Shown here: positions 36,783 through 47,727 of the stretch, one piece after another
How the letters are laid out: every line of letters starts with the position of its first letter
Numbering within the stretch: the first letter of the stretch is position 1
NCBI RefSeq assembly: GCF_001693335.1
Contig: NZ_CP016503.1
Location: forward strand, 186,001 to 250,000
Reading direction: 5' to 3'
Origin: Helicobacter enhydrae
Lineage (GTDB): Bacteria > Campylobacterota > Campylobacteria > Campylobacterales > Helicobacteraceae
DNA length: 64,000 nucleotides
The notes under the pieces: generated by a model
Told to the model about the DNA's origin: nothing
Databases searched by the model: none
Seen by the model: only the letters and a program-made list of their open reading frames with translations
Translations under genes and position numbers: made by a program

Positions 36783-37322
36783 TTAGAAAAATGTAAAAAC
36801 CACATTGAGATGATGTGAAATATCATTGGAGGTATTTCTGAATCTATAAATATTGATGCGATATAAAATATCCACATTAATGGGTATTATTTTCCATAGT
36901 GTGATCCCTGTTTCTGCATATCCCCCAATAGTTTGAAATTTATCTTTAGTATCAAATAGTATGCCTCCACCTAGGGCAAACGCAAAGGGAAAGAAATTTT
37001 CGTCAAATATGGGGGTATGCCAATAAAATATTCCGCCCATAGATTGAGTTTGCAATAAATCAAAAGAATAGAGATATTTAAGACGCAGACCAAATATGTT
37101 GGAAGTTGCAGGAGCGCGATTCCAATCAAGAATATAATTCCATCCAATACTTCCTCCAAGAACAAGAGAGGTTTTTGAATCTGAAGTTTGTAAGCTTGTA
37201 TCAGTGCCAATGTGAAAAGAGGCTAATTGTAAAAAGTTGGATGTAAACATCATTAAATATGGACGATTCTCTGCCCTAGAAATAAAAAACATTAGCAATA
37301 AACAAAGAATAGTCTTTTTCAT
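36783..37322 (-). CDS. Small outer-membrane protein, tandem paralogue 1
   Basis: The 179-residue product has a signal peptide (MKKTILCLLLMFFISRA) and a predicted beta-barrel or beta-sandwich with aromatic-terminated strands ending HHLNVVFTFF. The segment GGYAETGITLWKIIPINVDI is almost identical in the two following paralogues. It is the most diverged of the three in its N-terminal half. The three genes are separated by about 18 bases with a repeated leader that contains the AAGGAAAA ribosome-binding site. Confidence 0.7.
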   Translation of the reverse strand: MKKTILCLLLMFFISRAENRPYLMMFTSNFLQLASFHIGTDTSLQTSDSKTSLVLGGSIGWNYILDWNRAPATSNIFGLRLKYLYSFDLLQTQSMGGIFYWHTPIFDENFFPFAFALGGGILFDTKDKFQTIGGYAETGITLWKIIPINVDILYRINIYRFRNTSNDISHHLNVVFTFF

Positions 37323-37340
37323 TTATTTTTCCTTAACTTG

Positions 37341-37868
37341 TTAGAAAAATGTAAAAACTACATTGAGATGATGTGAAATATCATTGGAGGTATTTCTGAA
37401 TCTATAAATATTGATGCGATATAAAATATCCACATTGACAGGTATTATTTTCCATAGTGTGATCCCTGTTTCTGCATATCCCCCAATCCTTGCTTGTTCT
37501 TGAGTTTCCCATAAAACACCAGTGCCCAAGATAAGAGCAGCAGCAGAGATTCCATGGGAAAGATGCAGATAGTTCACTAGCCCAAAAGATTGTGTTCTTG
37601 GTTTGTCAAAGGTATAGAGATATTTAAGACGCCAACCATAGATTGGTGGACCATGTCTCGTAACATAAATGTCTCCTATACTGCCTCCAAGAATAAGAGA
37701 GTTGCTAGAATCTGAAGAGCGAAAATTGCTATCAGAACCGACATGCAAAGAAAACATCTGGAGATAGCTCAAGTAATAATTGATCACATAATCTTCCCTT
37801 GGATCTGCTCTTGATTCAGAATGAATGCCCACTATCAACAAAACAAAAAGCATAAGTTTCTTTTTCAT
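37341..37868 (-). CDS. Small outer-membrane protein, tandem paralogue 2
   Basis: It has 175 residues, with signal peptide MKKKLMLFVLLIVGIHSESRA and a barrel-like remainder. The C-terminal 45 residues (ETGITLWKIIPVNVDILYRI to VVFTFF) are nearly identical to paralogue 1. Its signal peptide and WRLKYLYTFDKPRTQS are shared with paralogue 3, so the three genes look like mosaics made by gene conversion. Confidence 0.7.
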   Translation of the reverse strand: MKKKLMLFVLLIVGIHSESRADPREDYVINYYLSYLQMFSLHVGSDSNFRSSDSSNSLILGGSIGDIYVTRHGPPIYGWRLKYLYTFDKPRTQSFGLVNYLHLSHGISAAALILGTGVLWETQEQARIGGYAETGITLWKIIPVNVDILYRINIYRFRNTSNDISHHLNVVFTFF

Positions 37869-37886
37869 TTATTTTTCCTTAACTTG

Positions 37887-38411
37887 TTAGAAAAATGTAA
37901 AAACTACATTGAGATGATGTGAAATATCTCGTCCATACATATTCATTCGATACAAAATATCTACATTGACAGGTATTGTCTTCCATAGTGCAATCCCTGT
38001 TTCTGCATATATTCCATTTCTGGTTTTTTCTTGAGTTTCCCATAAAACACCAACACCCAAAGAAAGTGCAGAAGGGAACAAATAGCCATAGGACATATGC
38101 AAATAATACACTAATCCCAAAGATTGCGTCCTTGGTTTGTCAAAGGTATAGAGATATTTAAGACGCCAACCATACCTTCGCAATGGTTCGTTAATATTCA
38201 CAAAATCAATCAGATAATTGATACCCATACTGCCTCCGAGAACAAGAGAAGTGTTGGAGTTTGAATCTTGGAAACTTGTAGTGGAGCCAACAAGAAAAGA
38301 ATAGATTTGAAGATTATCAGAGAAAATAAGAAATTGATCATTTGAATCTGCCCTTGATTCAGAATGAATGCCTACTATCAACAAAACAAAAAGTATGAGT
38401 TTCTTTTTCAT
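37887..38411 (-). CDS. Small outer-membrane protein, tandem paralogue 3
   Basis: It has 174 residues and the same architecture as paralogue 2, with a variable centre and C-terminus RDISHHLNVVFTFF. It is the first intact gene of the array in the direction of transcription. The stub of a fourth copy lies just upstream. Ligand or function is unknown. Confidence 0.7.
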   Translation of the reverse strand: MKKKLILFVLLIVGIHSESRADSNDQFLIFSDNLQIYSFLVGSTTSFQDSNSNTSLVLGGSMGINYLIDFVNINEPLRRYGWRLKYLYTFDKPRTQSLGLVYYLHMSYGYLFPSALSLGVGVLWETQEKTRNGIYAETGIALWKTIPVNVDILYRMNMYGRDISHHLNVVFTFF

Positions 38412-38429
38412 TTATTTTTCCTTAACTTG

Positions 38430-38495
38430 CTATAAAAATGTAAAAACCACATTGAGGTGATGTGAAATATCTTGTCTATACACATTCACTCTGTG
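38430..38495 (-). pseudogene. 3' stub of a fourth outer-membrane protein paralogue
   Basis: Only the last 21 codons remain: RVNVYRQDISHHLNVVFTFL followed by TAG, then the same intergenic leader as between the other paralogues. Upstream of this the similarity stops abruptly, so a deletion or recombination removed the rest of the gene. Confidence 0.7.
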
Positions 38496-38546
38496 TGTCA
38501 CAAACTTCAGCACCAAAAGTTCCAACAGGATATGCACCAAATCAAT

Positions 38547-39062
38547 CTAAAGCTTATGCTTGATGTATTTGGTTGGCACTTTGAAAATCACTTTATAAAC
38601 GCTCTCTTGGGTTTCCTCTCCTGTGCCAAAACCTGCACTATGAATATCGTATGGGGCGAAGATGATCATATCGTTTGCACAAAGTTTGACTTGATTGTAT
38701 GCTGCTGTTTGACTTTCCCAAACGATGAGATCTTTTGATGAATCATAGGGGATTTTTTCTTGAAAATTTTTGGGCAATCCAAAGAGAAAATGTTCATACC
38801 CCTTGATGACAATTTGAAAATCAAAATATTCTTGATGAGATTCAAAAAACGGCTCGCTTTTGAGCTGGTAACAATGCCCAATCACAAAGATACCATGATC
38901 CAAATCCTCTTTGAATTGCTCTCCTTTTTTGAGTGAGAGAAGCTTTTGGTTGAGCGGGTGGTTTGGGTTGCAAATGTTTAAAATCGCACAATGCAGACTT
39001 TCTAGCTCTATTGTTTTGCCAAACAAATGATGTAGGGTTTCAATATCTCCAATAATTGCCAT
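38547..39062 (-). CDS. YhcH/YjgK/YiaL family protein
   Basis: The 171-residue cupin-like protein matches the YhcH/YjgK/YiaL family (DUF386), members of which are linked to sialic acid or other sugar catabolism. Typical motifs are SHQEYFDFQIVIKGYEHFLF, IFAPYDIHSAGF and VYKVIFKVP at the C-terminus, with His and Glu residues for metal binding. It is divergent from tatD. No sugar catabolic genes are nearby, so the substrate is open. Confidence 0.8.
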   Translation of the reverse strand: MAIIGDIETLHHLFGKTIELESLHCAILNICNPNHPLNQKLLSLKKGEQFKEDLDHGIFVIGHCYQLKSEPFFESHQEYFDFQIVIKGYEHFLFGLPKNFQEKIPYDSSKDLIVWESQTAAYNQVKLCANDMIIFAPYDIHSAGFGTGEETQESVYKVIFKVPTKYIKHKL

Positions 39063-39142
39063 TTTGACTCCTTAGTTAGAAAAATTTGAGTGATTGTAGT
39101 AAAGTTGATAAAATATGCCAAATTTATCACAAGAGGTGCGGC

Positions 39143-39901
39143 GTGATTGATACACATTGTCATTTGGATAATGAGGTGTTTTTGCAAGATTTTTCCAATG
39201 TGTTGCAAGAGGCAGAATCAGAGGGTGTGGATACTTATATCATTCCCGGGGCAGATATTTTTGATTTGCCTAGAGCTATAGAACTAGCAGAGAAACATTC
39301 CAATCTTTATTTTGCTAGTGGGGTGCATCCCTATCACGCGCAGGATTTTGATTGGGAGAGGATCGCTCAAGTGGCAAATCACCCCAAATGCGTTGCTATC
39401 GGAGAATGTGGGTTGGATTTTTTCCGATTGCCTAGTGAAGATGTGGAGGAGTATAAGCACAGGCAAAAAGAGTGTTTCATCACACAAATCAAACTTGCGA
39501 TTTCTTTGGACAAGCCATTGATTTTGCATGTGCGAGAGGCAAGTGCTGAAGTTGCAAAGATTTTGAGAGAATACCCCAAAGCCTATGGGGTGTTTCATTG
39601 TTACAATGCAGATGAAATGTTGTTGGAATTTTGCGATCGTTTTTATTATGGAATAGGGGGGGTTTTGACATTTTCAAATGCCAAAAGGCTGGTGAATGTT
39701 TTGCCAAAGATTCCACGCGATAGGGTGATTGTGGAGACAGATGCCCCATATCTGACCCCCCATCCATTCCGTGGCTCAAGAAATGAACCCAAATATATTC
39801 CTTTGATTGTTGCCAAAATTGCTGAAGTGCTTGATTTGCCTATAGAATCTCTCAAAGAAATGCTAGAGAAAAACACAAAAACTCTTTTTAAATTTCCTTA
39901 A
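39143..39901 (+). CDS. tatD: TatD family metal-dependent DNase
   Basis: Metal ligands of the amidohydrolase-fold family are visible: IDTHCHLDNEVF, IGECGLDFFR, LILHVREA, VFHCYN and ETDAPYLTPHPFRG. Members hydrolyse 3' DNA ends. I start at the GTG at 39143, which gives the canonical N-terminus MIDTHCHL and has GAGG upstream; 252 residues. It opens the core block tatD-mltD-rlpA-kdsC-lptC-lptA-engB. A G7 run at 39656-39662 is in frame. Confidence 0.92.
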   Translation: MIDTHCHLDNEVFLQDFSNVLQEAESEGVDTYIIPGADIFDLPRAIELAEKHSNLYFASGVHPYHAQDFDWERIAQVANHPKCVAIGECGLDFFRLPSEDVEEYKHRQKECFITQIKLAISLDKPLILHVREASAEVAKILREYPKAYGVFHCYNADEMLLEFCDRFYYGIGGVLTFSNAKRLVNVLPKIPRDRVIVETDAPYLTPHPFRGSRNEPKYIPLIVAKIAEVLDLPIESLKEMLEKNTKTLFKFP

Positions 39902-39959
39902 ACTTATTTTTGTAGAATGTCAGTTCAAAACCCTAAATCATATTGGAAGAGGCAAAGCT

Positions 39960-41084
39960 TTGAGACGCATTAAAATCCTATTGTTTTGTATGTCGGCTTT
40001 TGTGTATGCAAATACGGGCAAGATCGAGCAGAGTTTGGTGGATTTCAAAATGCCTCAAGTCAAAACAAGCGAAGGGGTGCTAAACTCCTTTGATTTGGAT
40101 GTGAGCTTTTTGCCTATGCTCAATGCCTCCAATGCAAGTTATACCAAAAGTGTTCAAGCAAGATGGGATTATTTCGTTCAGAAATTTGATCAAGGGTATG
40201 AGGTGATTCCGATTTTGCGTTCGATGATGAATGAGCAGGGGATCCCTCAAGAATTTTTATTTTTGGCAATGGCAGAATCAGAATTCTCAATGCGTGCCTA
40301 TAGTCCGAAAAAAGCAAGTGGTATTTGGCAGTTGATGCCAAACACTGCCAAAGAGCTCGGATTGACAATCAATGACTACATCGATGAGCGTAGAGACCCC
40401 TTCAAAAGCACGAGGGCTGCTATCAAGTATCTGAAATTTTTGAAAAATATCACGGGGGAATGGTATTTGGCTGCAATGGCTTACAATTGTGGGATTGGTA
40501 GATTGCAAAGAGCGATCAAACTTGCAGGAACAAAAGACATTACCGTGCTTTTGGATCCTGCAAAGGCGTATTTGCCGAGTGAAACGCGTCAGTATATCCG
40601 TATGATTTTGGGGATGAGCTTGGCTTTTAACAATGCTGATATGCTCAAAAAACAAGATTTGGAATATTTCCTAAATCGTGGGGCGACGATGACGATCACT
40701 GGCGTAGAGGTTGAGGCGGGGACATTGCTTGAAGATGTGGCAAAGGCTACAGGTTTATCTCTCAATGAGCTCAAAAAATACAATAAGCAGTTTAAGTATT
40801 ATTTTCTCCCTCCGGGCAAGGGGAAATACACGGTTTATCTACCTTATGATCGTTTGGCACGATTTAGGCAGAACTTCAAGGGAGGCAAAAATCCAAACTC
40901 AATGTTTGTGTTGCACTATGTGCAAAGTGGCGAAAGCCTTTATAGCATTGCCAAAAAATACAAAACAAGTATCAAAGAGTTGAAAAACATCAATGAAGTC
41001 AAAAGCTCACATCTCTCTATCAAGCAAAAGTTGATTATCCCTGTTCTCAAAAATGACTACAAAAGACTAGCAAAGAAGCGATGA
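39960..41084 (+). CDS. Membrane-bound lytic murein transglycosylase D-like (MltD) with LysM
   Basis: The start is TTG with a signal peptide (RIKILLFCMSAFVYA). The GH23 domain (about 75-230) has the catalytic Glu in LAMAESEFSMRAYS and the family motif GIWQLMPNTAKELGL, and AMAYNCGIGRLQRAI. Two C-terminal LysM-type modules follow, a degenerate one (VEAGTLLEDVAKATGLSLNE) and a clear one (VQSGESLYSIAKKYKTSIKE). It cleaves peptidoglycan strands in the periplasm. rlpA starts at an overlapping ATGA. Confidence 0.9.
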   Translation: MRRIKILLFCMSAFVYANTGKIEQSLVDFKMPQVKTSEGVLNSFDLDVSFLPMLNASNASYTKSVQARWDYFVQKFDQGYEVIPILRSMMNEQGIPQEFLFLAMAESEFSMRAYSPKKASGIWQLMPNTAKELGLTINDYIDERRDPFKSTRAAIKYLKFLKNITGEWYLAAMAYNCGIGRLQRAIKLAGTKDITVLLDPAKAYLPSETRQYIRMILGMSLAFNNADMLKKQDLEYFLNRGATMTITGVEVEAGTLLEDVAKATGLSLNELKKYNKQFKYYFLPPGKGKYTVYLPYDRLARFRQNFKGGKNPNSMFVLHYVQSGESLYSIAKKYKTSIKELKNINEVKSSHLSIKQKLIIPVLKNDYKRLAKKR

Positions 41085-41971
41085 AAAAGTATGCTCTAGC
41101 TTGTTGTGCAATTTATTTTTTGGGTTGCTCAAGTAATAGTGTCTATAATGGAGGGATCGGTGCGTTTGGGGATTATGAAGATATGAGTCTCTATCGCAGT
41201 GGAAGTGCTTCAGGTGCAGTGCCTAGTAGTATCTTCAATGAAAAAGGGGTGGATACAAGAGGAATGAGAGAATCCCAAGCGATTCAGCGCGCCACAATGC
41301 GACCTTACAAAATTGATGGCAAGTGGTATTATCCTCAAAAAGTAACTTTGGGGGAGAAATTTGATGGTATTGCAAGTTGGTATGGACCAAATTTCCACGC
41401 CAAAAAGACCTCAAATGGTGAGATTTATGATATGCACGCCCACACAGCAGCGAGTAAGATCCTACCGATGAATACGGTGGTGAGAGTTTATAACAAAGAA
41501 AATGGCAAAAGCACCATCGTGCGAATCAACGATAGAGGACCTTTTGTGGATGGGCGTATCATCGATCTTTCAAACGCTGCAGCACACGATATTGCAATGG
41601 TGCAAAAAGGCACAGCAAAAGTGCAGTTAGAAGTGATCGGATTTAAAGGTGTGATTGGTGTCAAAATGAATCGCCCCCAAGAGATGAACGCACAATTGCA
41701 AAAAGAATTTCAAATCGGGCAAACTGATGAGAGTGTCGAGGGTGGGCGTTTTGCGATTCAGGTGGGGGCATTTAGACGCCAAGAGGGGGCTATCGAGCTC
41801 AAAGAGCGTTTCGCACAACTCAAAGAATACAAAACAATCGTTCAAGAGCAAGAGCTTGATGATGGTAGTATTTATCGGGTTTTGATAGATGGATTTAGAA
41901 GCGAAGAGGAGGCTCAAGACTTTTTAACGCGTCATAGTAATATCAAGGCAAAGGTGATTATTAGGCAATGA
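41081..41971 (+). CDS. rlpA: RlpA-like septal ring lytic transglycosylase, lipoprotein with SPOR domain
   Basis: A lipoprotein signal (ALACCAIYFLGC, lipobox FLGC) is followed by a double-psi beta-barrel with GIASWYGPNFHAKKTSNGE and the catalytic Asp region VRINDRGPFVDGRIIDLS. The C-terminal SPOR domain (GRFAIQVGAFRRQEGAIELK) binds denuded septal glycan. At 296 residues the arrangement is standard. It forms a translationally coupled pair with the upstream transglycosylase. Confidence 0.92.
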   Translation: MKKYALACCAIYFLGCSSNSVYNGGIGAFGDYEDMSLYRSGSASGAVPSSIFNEKGVDTRGMRESQAIQRATMRPYKIDGKWYYPQKVTLGEKFDGIASWYGPNFHAKKTSNGEIYDMHAHTAASKILPMNTVVRVYNKENGKSTIVRINDRGPFVDGRIIDLSNAAAHDIAMVQKGTAKVQLEVIGFKGVIGVKMNRPQEMNAQLQKEFQIGQTDESVEGGRFAIQVGAFRRQEGAIELKERFAQLKEYKTIVQEQELDDGSIYRVLIDGFRSEEEAQDFLTRHSNIKAKVIIRQ

Positions 41972-42465
41972 AAACACAGATTGAATGGCTATTGCTAGAT
42001 GTAGATGGGACATTGACAGATGGGCTTGTGTCTTATGGTGAAGATTGTGAGATCAAGGCTTTTAATATCAAAGACGGCTTAGGTTTGCGGATATGGAAAA
42101 AAAGAGGCAAAAAGATCGCCATCATCACTGGAAGAGAATCTAGTGCCGTGGCTAGACGCGCTCAAGAGCTGGGTGTCGATGCGTTGTATATGGGCGTGAT
42201 GGACAAAGCCAAAGTCGTGCTAGAGCTGCAAGAGAAACACCAAGTGAGTCGTGTGCAAATGGCTTGTGTCGGAGATGATTTGAATGATTTGCCAATGTTT
42301 AAACTTTGTGGCTTAAGCTTCGCCCCAAAAGATTGTGCCAAAGATGTCGCCCTGCGTGCTGATGTCGTTTTGCAAAACGCTGGTGGCAGGGGTGCTATCA
42401 GGGAGGCGATTGAGATGATTTTGGAAGAAGAGTGGGAGGAGATTGTTGAAGACTTCAGCAATTAG
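41968..42465 (+). CDS. kdsC: 3-deoxy-D-manno-octulosonate 8-phosphate phosphatase KdsC
   Basis: The 165-residue HAD phosphatase dephosphorylates KDO-8-P for LPS core synthesis. It carries DVDGTLTDG (nucleophile Asp), IITGRES, and ACVGDDLNDLPMFKLCGLSFAP. It overlaps rlpA by 4 bases and lptC by 23 bases. Confidence 0.95.
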   Translation: MKTQIEWLLLDVDGTLTDGLVSYGEDCEIKAFNIKDGLGLRIWKKRGKKIAIITGRESSAVARRAQELGVDALYMGVMDKAKVVLELQEKHQVSRVQMACVGDDLNDLPMFKLCGLSFAPKDCAKDVALRADVVLQNAGGRGAIREAIEMILEEEWEEIVEDFSN

Positions 42466-43009
42466 TGTTTATCTCTTTTTTGTTGGTGTGTTGGTGTTTT
42501 CTGTTTTTTTTGTGCTGAAACCACCCGCCAAAAAAAGCAAAACCCAACTACATCGTGGAGACGTGGCGATGATAGAAATACGACAATTCACGCTTTTTTT
42601 GGTAGAGAACAAACGCCTTGAGATGATTATCCGTGGTGAAAAAGCAATGCGTTTCAACGACTATGATCAGTTTGAGGATTTTTTCATCGCTCATTATCCA
42701 CAAGATACGATGAAAATCAAAAAGATTGGATCTGCAGATGGTGCAGAATATTTTTATGTCAATCGAGGTGTCAAACGAGGCTCGATTTATGAGTTTTATG
42801 ACGGAATGGATTATCGACAAGAGGGAGGGTATTCTTTCAATACCAATAGGGGAAATTATGATTCCAAAAATAGGCTTTTTGTAGGTGAGGGACCCTTTGA
42901 ACTGCGTAATAAAGATGGGGTTTTTACAGGTAGCAATCTCTACTACGATGCTAGGACAAAATTTGTGAGTGCTGATAATCCAAAGGGGAATATGTGGCTA
43001 GAAAATTAG
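42443..43009 (+). CDS. lptC: LPS export protein LptC
   Basis: This bitopic inner-membrane protein has one N-terminal helix (ISVYLFFVGVLVFSVFFVL) and a periplasmic beta-jellyroll with sequence such as FTGSNLYYDARTKFVSADN. It receives LPS from LptBFG and passes it to LptA. The start is one of two adjacent TTG codons at 42443 or 42446 inside kdsC. Assignment rests mostly on position between kdsC and lptA and on topology. Confidence 0.85.
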   Translation: MLKTSAISVYLFFVGVLVFSVFFVLKPPAKKSKTQLHRGDVAMIEIRQFTLFLVENKRLEMIIRGEKAMRFNDYDQFEDFFIAHYPQDTMKIKKIGSADGAEYFYVNRGVKRGSIYEFYDGMDYRQEGGYSFNTNRGNYDSKNRLFVGEGPFELRNKDGVFTGSNLYYDARTKFVSADNPKGNMWLEN

Positions 43010-43473
43010 TATTGGTTTTGATAATGTCAGTATGCCTCAATGCTGTGGAACTCCTAGACATCACGGCGCGCAAAATCACTGCAAGCGAGGAGAAGCATAG
43101 CACGATACTCAAAGGTGATGTGGTGGTCAAAAAAGGCAAAGATGTCTTGTATGCTGATGAAGTGGTGATCAAAACAGATTCCAAAAGGAAGCCACAAGAA
43201 TACAAAGCGATCGGCAATGTGCGTTTCAAAGTCGCTTTGCAAGCACGCGTGATGAAAGGAAAAGCCAAAGTGATTGTTTATAATGCACAAAAAGACGAAT
43301 ACCATTTGAGTGGCGGAGTCGTTGTAGAGGAGGTGGGTAGTCCAAATGTGTTGAGGGGAGAGGAGATCGTGCTAAATTCCAAAACAGGCTATGCCAATGT
43401 CGTAGGTGGCGACAAAAGACCTGCAAGGATTATTTTCAGTCTTGAAGACGACAAGAAGAAGGGGAAAAAATGA
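42994..43473 (+). CDS. lptA: LPS transport periplasmic protein LptA
   Basis: The 159-residue product has a GTG start overlapping lptC, a signal peptide (MARKLVLVLIMSVCLNA) and an OstA-like jellyroll: STILKGDVVVKKGKDVLYAD, YKAIGNVRFKV, VLRGEEIVLNSKTGYANVVG. It bridges inner- and outer-membrane parts of the Lpt machine. A Lys-rich tail ends at the engB start. Confidence 0.9.
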   Translation: MARKLVLVLIMSVCLNAVELLDITARKITASEEKHSTILKGDVVVKKGKDVLYADEVVIKTDSKRKPQEYKAIGNVRFKVALQARVMKGKAKVIVYNAQKDEYHLSGGVVVEEVGSPNVLRGEEIVLNSKTGYANVVGGDKRPARIIFSLEDDKKKGKK

Positions 43474-44072
43474 TCAAGCTTAAAGAAGCACATTTTCTAT
43501 CCTCTGCGTCAAATTTCAGACAGGCTCCTCAAGCAGAATGTGCAGAGATTGTGTGTGTGGGTAGAAGCAATGTGGGCAAATCAAGCTTTATCAATTTATT
43601 CACAGGGCAAAAAGGATTAGCCAAAAGCTCCTCAACACCGGGCAAAACACAATTGATCAATTTCTTTAACCTCGTGTTTGAGTGCAATGGTGAGAGGGTG
43701 CCACTCAAACTGATTGATTTGCCGGGTTTTGGCTATGCCAAAGTGTCCAAACAAATAAAGGCGAGTTGGGAAAAAAACTTGCTAGATTTTTTGTGTCAGC
43801 GTAGGAGTATCAAGCTGTTTTTGCATTTGATTGATTCGCGTCATATAGGGCTAGAAAACGATCGGCGTGTGGAGGAGTTTTTGTCCTCCATTAAGCTTGG
43901 AGATCAAAAGATCTTGAAAGTCTATACCAAGGCAGATAAGCTCAAAAATGGAGAGAAAAAACGATTTCTAGCTAGAGGCGAGATCCTCATCTCTACCCTC
44001 AAGACAGAACACACAATGCCATTGCAAGAATTGCATTTGAAAATCTTTCAAGATGCTTTAGGGAGAGAATGA
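43470..44072 (+). CDS. engB: Ribosome biogenesis GTPase EngB (YsxC/YihA)
   Basis: The 200-residue GTPase has G1 VGRSNVGKSSFINLF, G2 region SSTPGKTQLINFFN, G3 DLPGFGYAKVSK and G4 TKADKL. It acts in 50S subunit assembly. It overlaps lptA and the next gene by 4 bases each. Confidence 0.95.
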   Translation: MIKLKEAHFLSSASNFRQAPQAECAEIVCVGRSNVGKSSFINLFTGQKGLAKSSSTPGKTQLINFFNLVFECNGERVPLKLIDLPGFGYAKVSKQIKASWEKNLLDFLCQRRSIKLFLHLIDSRHIGLENDRRVEEFLSSIKLGDQKILKVYTKADKLKNGEKKRFLARGEILISTLKTEHTMPLQELHLKIFQDALGRE

Positions 44073-44533
44073 TGGAGATTTGTTTTGAAAAGCCGACATT
44101 GCAAGATGTGCCAGAAATGCTAGAGCTTGTAGAATCAGAAGTGCATAATGGCACTATTTTGTTTCGTAGCTTTGAGGAGATAGCAAATACGATTGATAAT
44201 TATATAGTGTCGCGTTTGGATGGCAAAATCATCGGTTTTTGTGCATTGCACATTTATTCTGCCACACTTGCAGAAGTCCGAAGCTTGATTGTCGCTCAAG
44301 AGTATCGCAAACAGCAGATAGGACGCACAATCCTTGAGTTTATTATCCAAAAAGCAAAAGAGTTCGGGATCGCCGAGCTTTTGGCTTTGAGTTATCATAG
44401 GGATTTTTTTCTTGCATTGGGGTTTGAAGTGATACCAAATGAAAAGATTCCCATTGAAAAAATCCAAACAGATTGTATGAAATGCAAACGATTTTCAAAA
44501 TGCAACGAAATAGCACTGCTCAAAAAGCTATAA
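44069..44533 (+). CDS. GNAT acetyltransferase, short N-acetylglutamate-synthase-like
   Basis: The 154-residue product is a single GNAT domain with the acetyl-CoA site VAQEYRKQQIGRTILEFII and the acceptor-side ALSYHRDFFLALGFEVI. The C-terminal EKIQTDCMKCKRFSKCNEIAL is the signature of short ArgA-like enzymes that acetylate glutamate for arginine synthesis. No arg genes are nearby, so the substrate stays provisional. It starts at the ATG overlapping engB. Confidence 0.75.
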   Translation: MMEICFEKPTLQDVPEMLELVESEVHNGTILFRSFEEIANTIDNYIVSRLDGKIIGFCALHIYSATLAEVRSLIVAQEYRKQQIGRTILEFIIQKAKEFGIAELLALSYHRDFFLALGFEVIPNEKIPIEKIQTDCMKCKRFSKCNEIALLKKL

Positions 44534-44935
44534 GATATTCTTTCTTATTACTTGGCTTTTGTTTTTATACTTATCTGACTGATATTTATGTGTGGTTGCC
44601 ACCTTTGCTTGGGATTTTGTTTTTGGGTTTTTCACATTCATTGCAAAAATCTGATCTGTGGGCATTGCTGTCTATATGTTTTTGCGTGTTGTTTTGGGGG
44701 CTTGACAAAGATTTGCCACTAGGGGTGCCACTAGTTTTTTTCCTTGCAGGGTATTATCTTTTGTTTTTGCAATGCAGTTTTTTTCTCCAAAAAGGGATTT
44801 ATTTTGAATGGATTCTGATTGTGTTGTTTTATCTGTTTTGTTTTGGTGTATTGAGTTTGTTGGGGTTGGTCAATCTTGATTTTGCACTCAAGCTCTCAGT
44901 GTTATCAATCCTTTTGGAGGGTTTGTGGAGATTTT

Positions 44936-44952
<17 letters not shown>
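44473..44952 (+). CDS. Integral membrane protein upstream of mrdA
   Basis: About 150 residues with four to five hydrophobic helices and almost no hydrophilic domain. In-frame ATGs at 44473, 44482 and 44500 all overlap the acetyltransferase gene, and none has a clear ribosome-binding site. Size, topology and location directly before a PBP2 gene recall MreD, but sequence similarity is not obvious. mrdA starts 17 bases before its end. Confidence 0.6.
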
Positions 44953-47720
<2,768 letters not shown>

Positions 47721-47727
47721 GTGTTTT

